The position numbers and the translations under genes are program-made. From an uncultured Spirochaetaceae bacterium (GTDB lineage: Bacteria > Spirochaetota > Spirochaetia > Treponematales > Treponemataceae), in contig CACYBG010000095.1 in NCBI GenBank assembly GCA_902772605.1, positions 1 through 12,579 on the forward strand: a stretch of DNA of 12,579 nt, read 5' to 3'. Shown one piece after another: positions 12,495-12,579 of this stretch. The notes below the pieces were generated by a model that saw only the letters and a list, made by a program, of their open reading frames with translations, was not told the DNA's origin and did not search any database. Each line of letters starts with the position of its first letter. The stretch's first letter is position 1.

Positions 12495-12578
12495 GCCCGG
12501 ATGGTGGAATTGGTAGACACGCTAGTTTCAGGTACTAGAGCTCTTACGGGTGTGCAAGTTCAAGTCTTGTTCCGGGCA
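12495..12578 (+). tRNA. tRNA-Leu (anticodon CAG)
   Basis: A class II tRNA with a long variable arm. The acceptor stem GCCCGGA (12495-12501) pairs with TCCGGGC (12571-12577), and A is the discriminator at 12578. The anticodon stem CTAGT/ACTAG encloses TTCAGGT with CAG at 12529-12531, which reads CUG codons. The T-arm GCAAG-TTCAAGT-CTTGT is complete. No encoded CCA is seen; the window ends one base later. Confidence 0.96.
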
Positions 12579-12579
12579 T

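Noticed and set aside
1..12579. A mobile island between the two tRNA genes.
   Set aside because: There is no integrase, no repeat of the tRNA 3' ends inside the window, and the genes are housekeeping in character with uniform codon use.

Overview
This window looks like an ordinary chromosomal segment from a spirochete, most likely a Treponema of the gut or oral kind. That is an inference. It rests on a membrane-anchored PilZ protein of spirochete-like layout, a short ComEC-type protein grouped with KsgA, sigma-70-like promoters of TTGACA/TATAAT type, and moderate GC. The sequence alone does not prove the genus. A tRNA gene sits at each end: tRNA-Gly(UCC) on the minus strand at the left and tRNA-Leu(CAG) on the plus strand at the right. 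Each has a near-consensus promoter with a 17-bp spacer. No integrase, transposase, CRISPR array, phage gene or defence gene was found.

Layout. Bases 1-3205 hold the tRNA-Gly gene, a small alpha/beta hydrolase, a purine (NCS2/AzgA-type) permease with a structured leader and a strong terminator, and a dCMP deaminase. Bases 3234-5672 are transcribed leftward: threonine synthase, with its own promoter and terminator, and a CPBP-family intramembrane protease. The protease gene is divergent from the PilZ gene at 5714-7051, and their promoters overlap in the 41 bp between the start codons. From about 7275 to 12415 six plus-strand genes are packed head to tail: a short ComEC-like protein, ksgA, yggS, an unknown exported or membrane protein, and two consecutive pseudouridine synthases. 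Gaps run from 30 nt down to a 4-nt ATGA overlap.

How the genes fit together. The rightward cluster is rich in translation and RNA maturation: 16S rRNA dimethylation, two pseudouridine synthases and the flanking tRNA. PLP homeostasis (YggS) and a competence-channel remnant share the cluster. The left half is nucleotide and amino-acid metabolism: purine uptake, dCMP to dUMP, and the last step of threonine synthesis. The PilZ protein is a probable c-di-GMP receptor.

I did not find a convincing new multi-gene system. The items most worth a second look are small: a hairpin that would bring the Shine-Dalgarno and start codon of the unknown gene together; a pair of hairpin-bearing intergenic repeats at about 2587 and 7212; a palindrome over the thrC -35 box; the overlapping divergent promoters with a nearly leaderless protease mRNA; a ComEC lacking its nuclease domain; and a Gly-to-Phe change in the PLP phosphate site of YggS.
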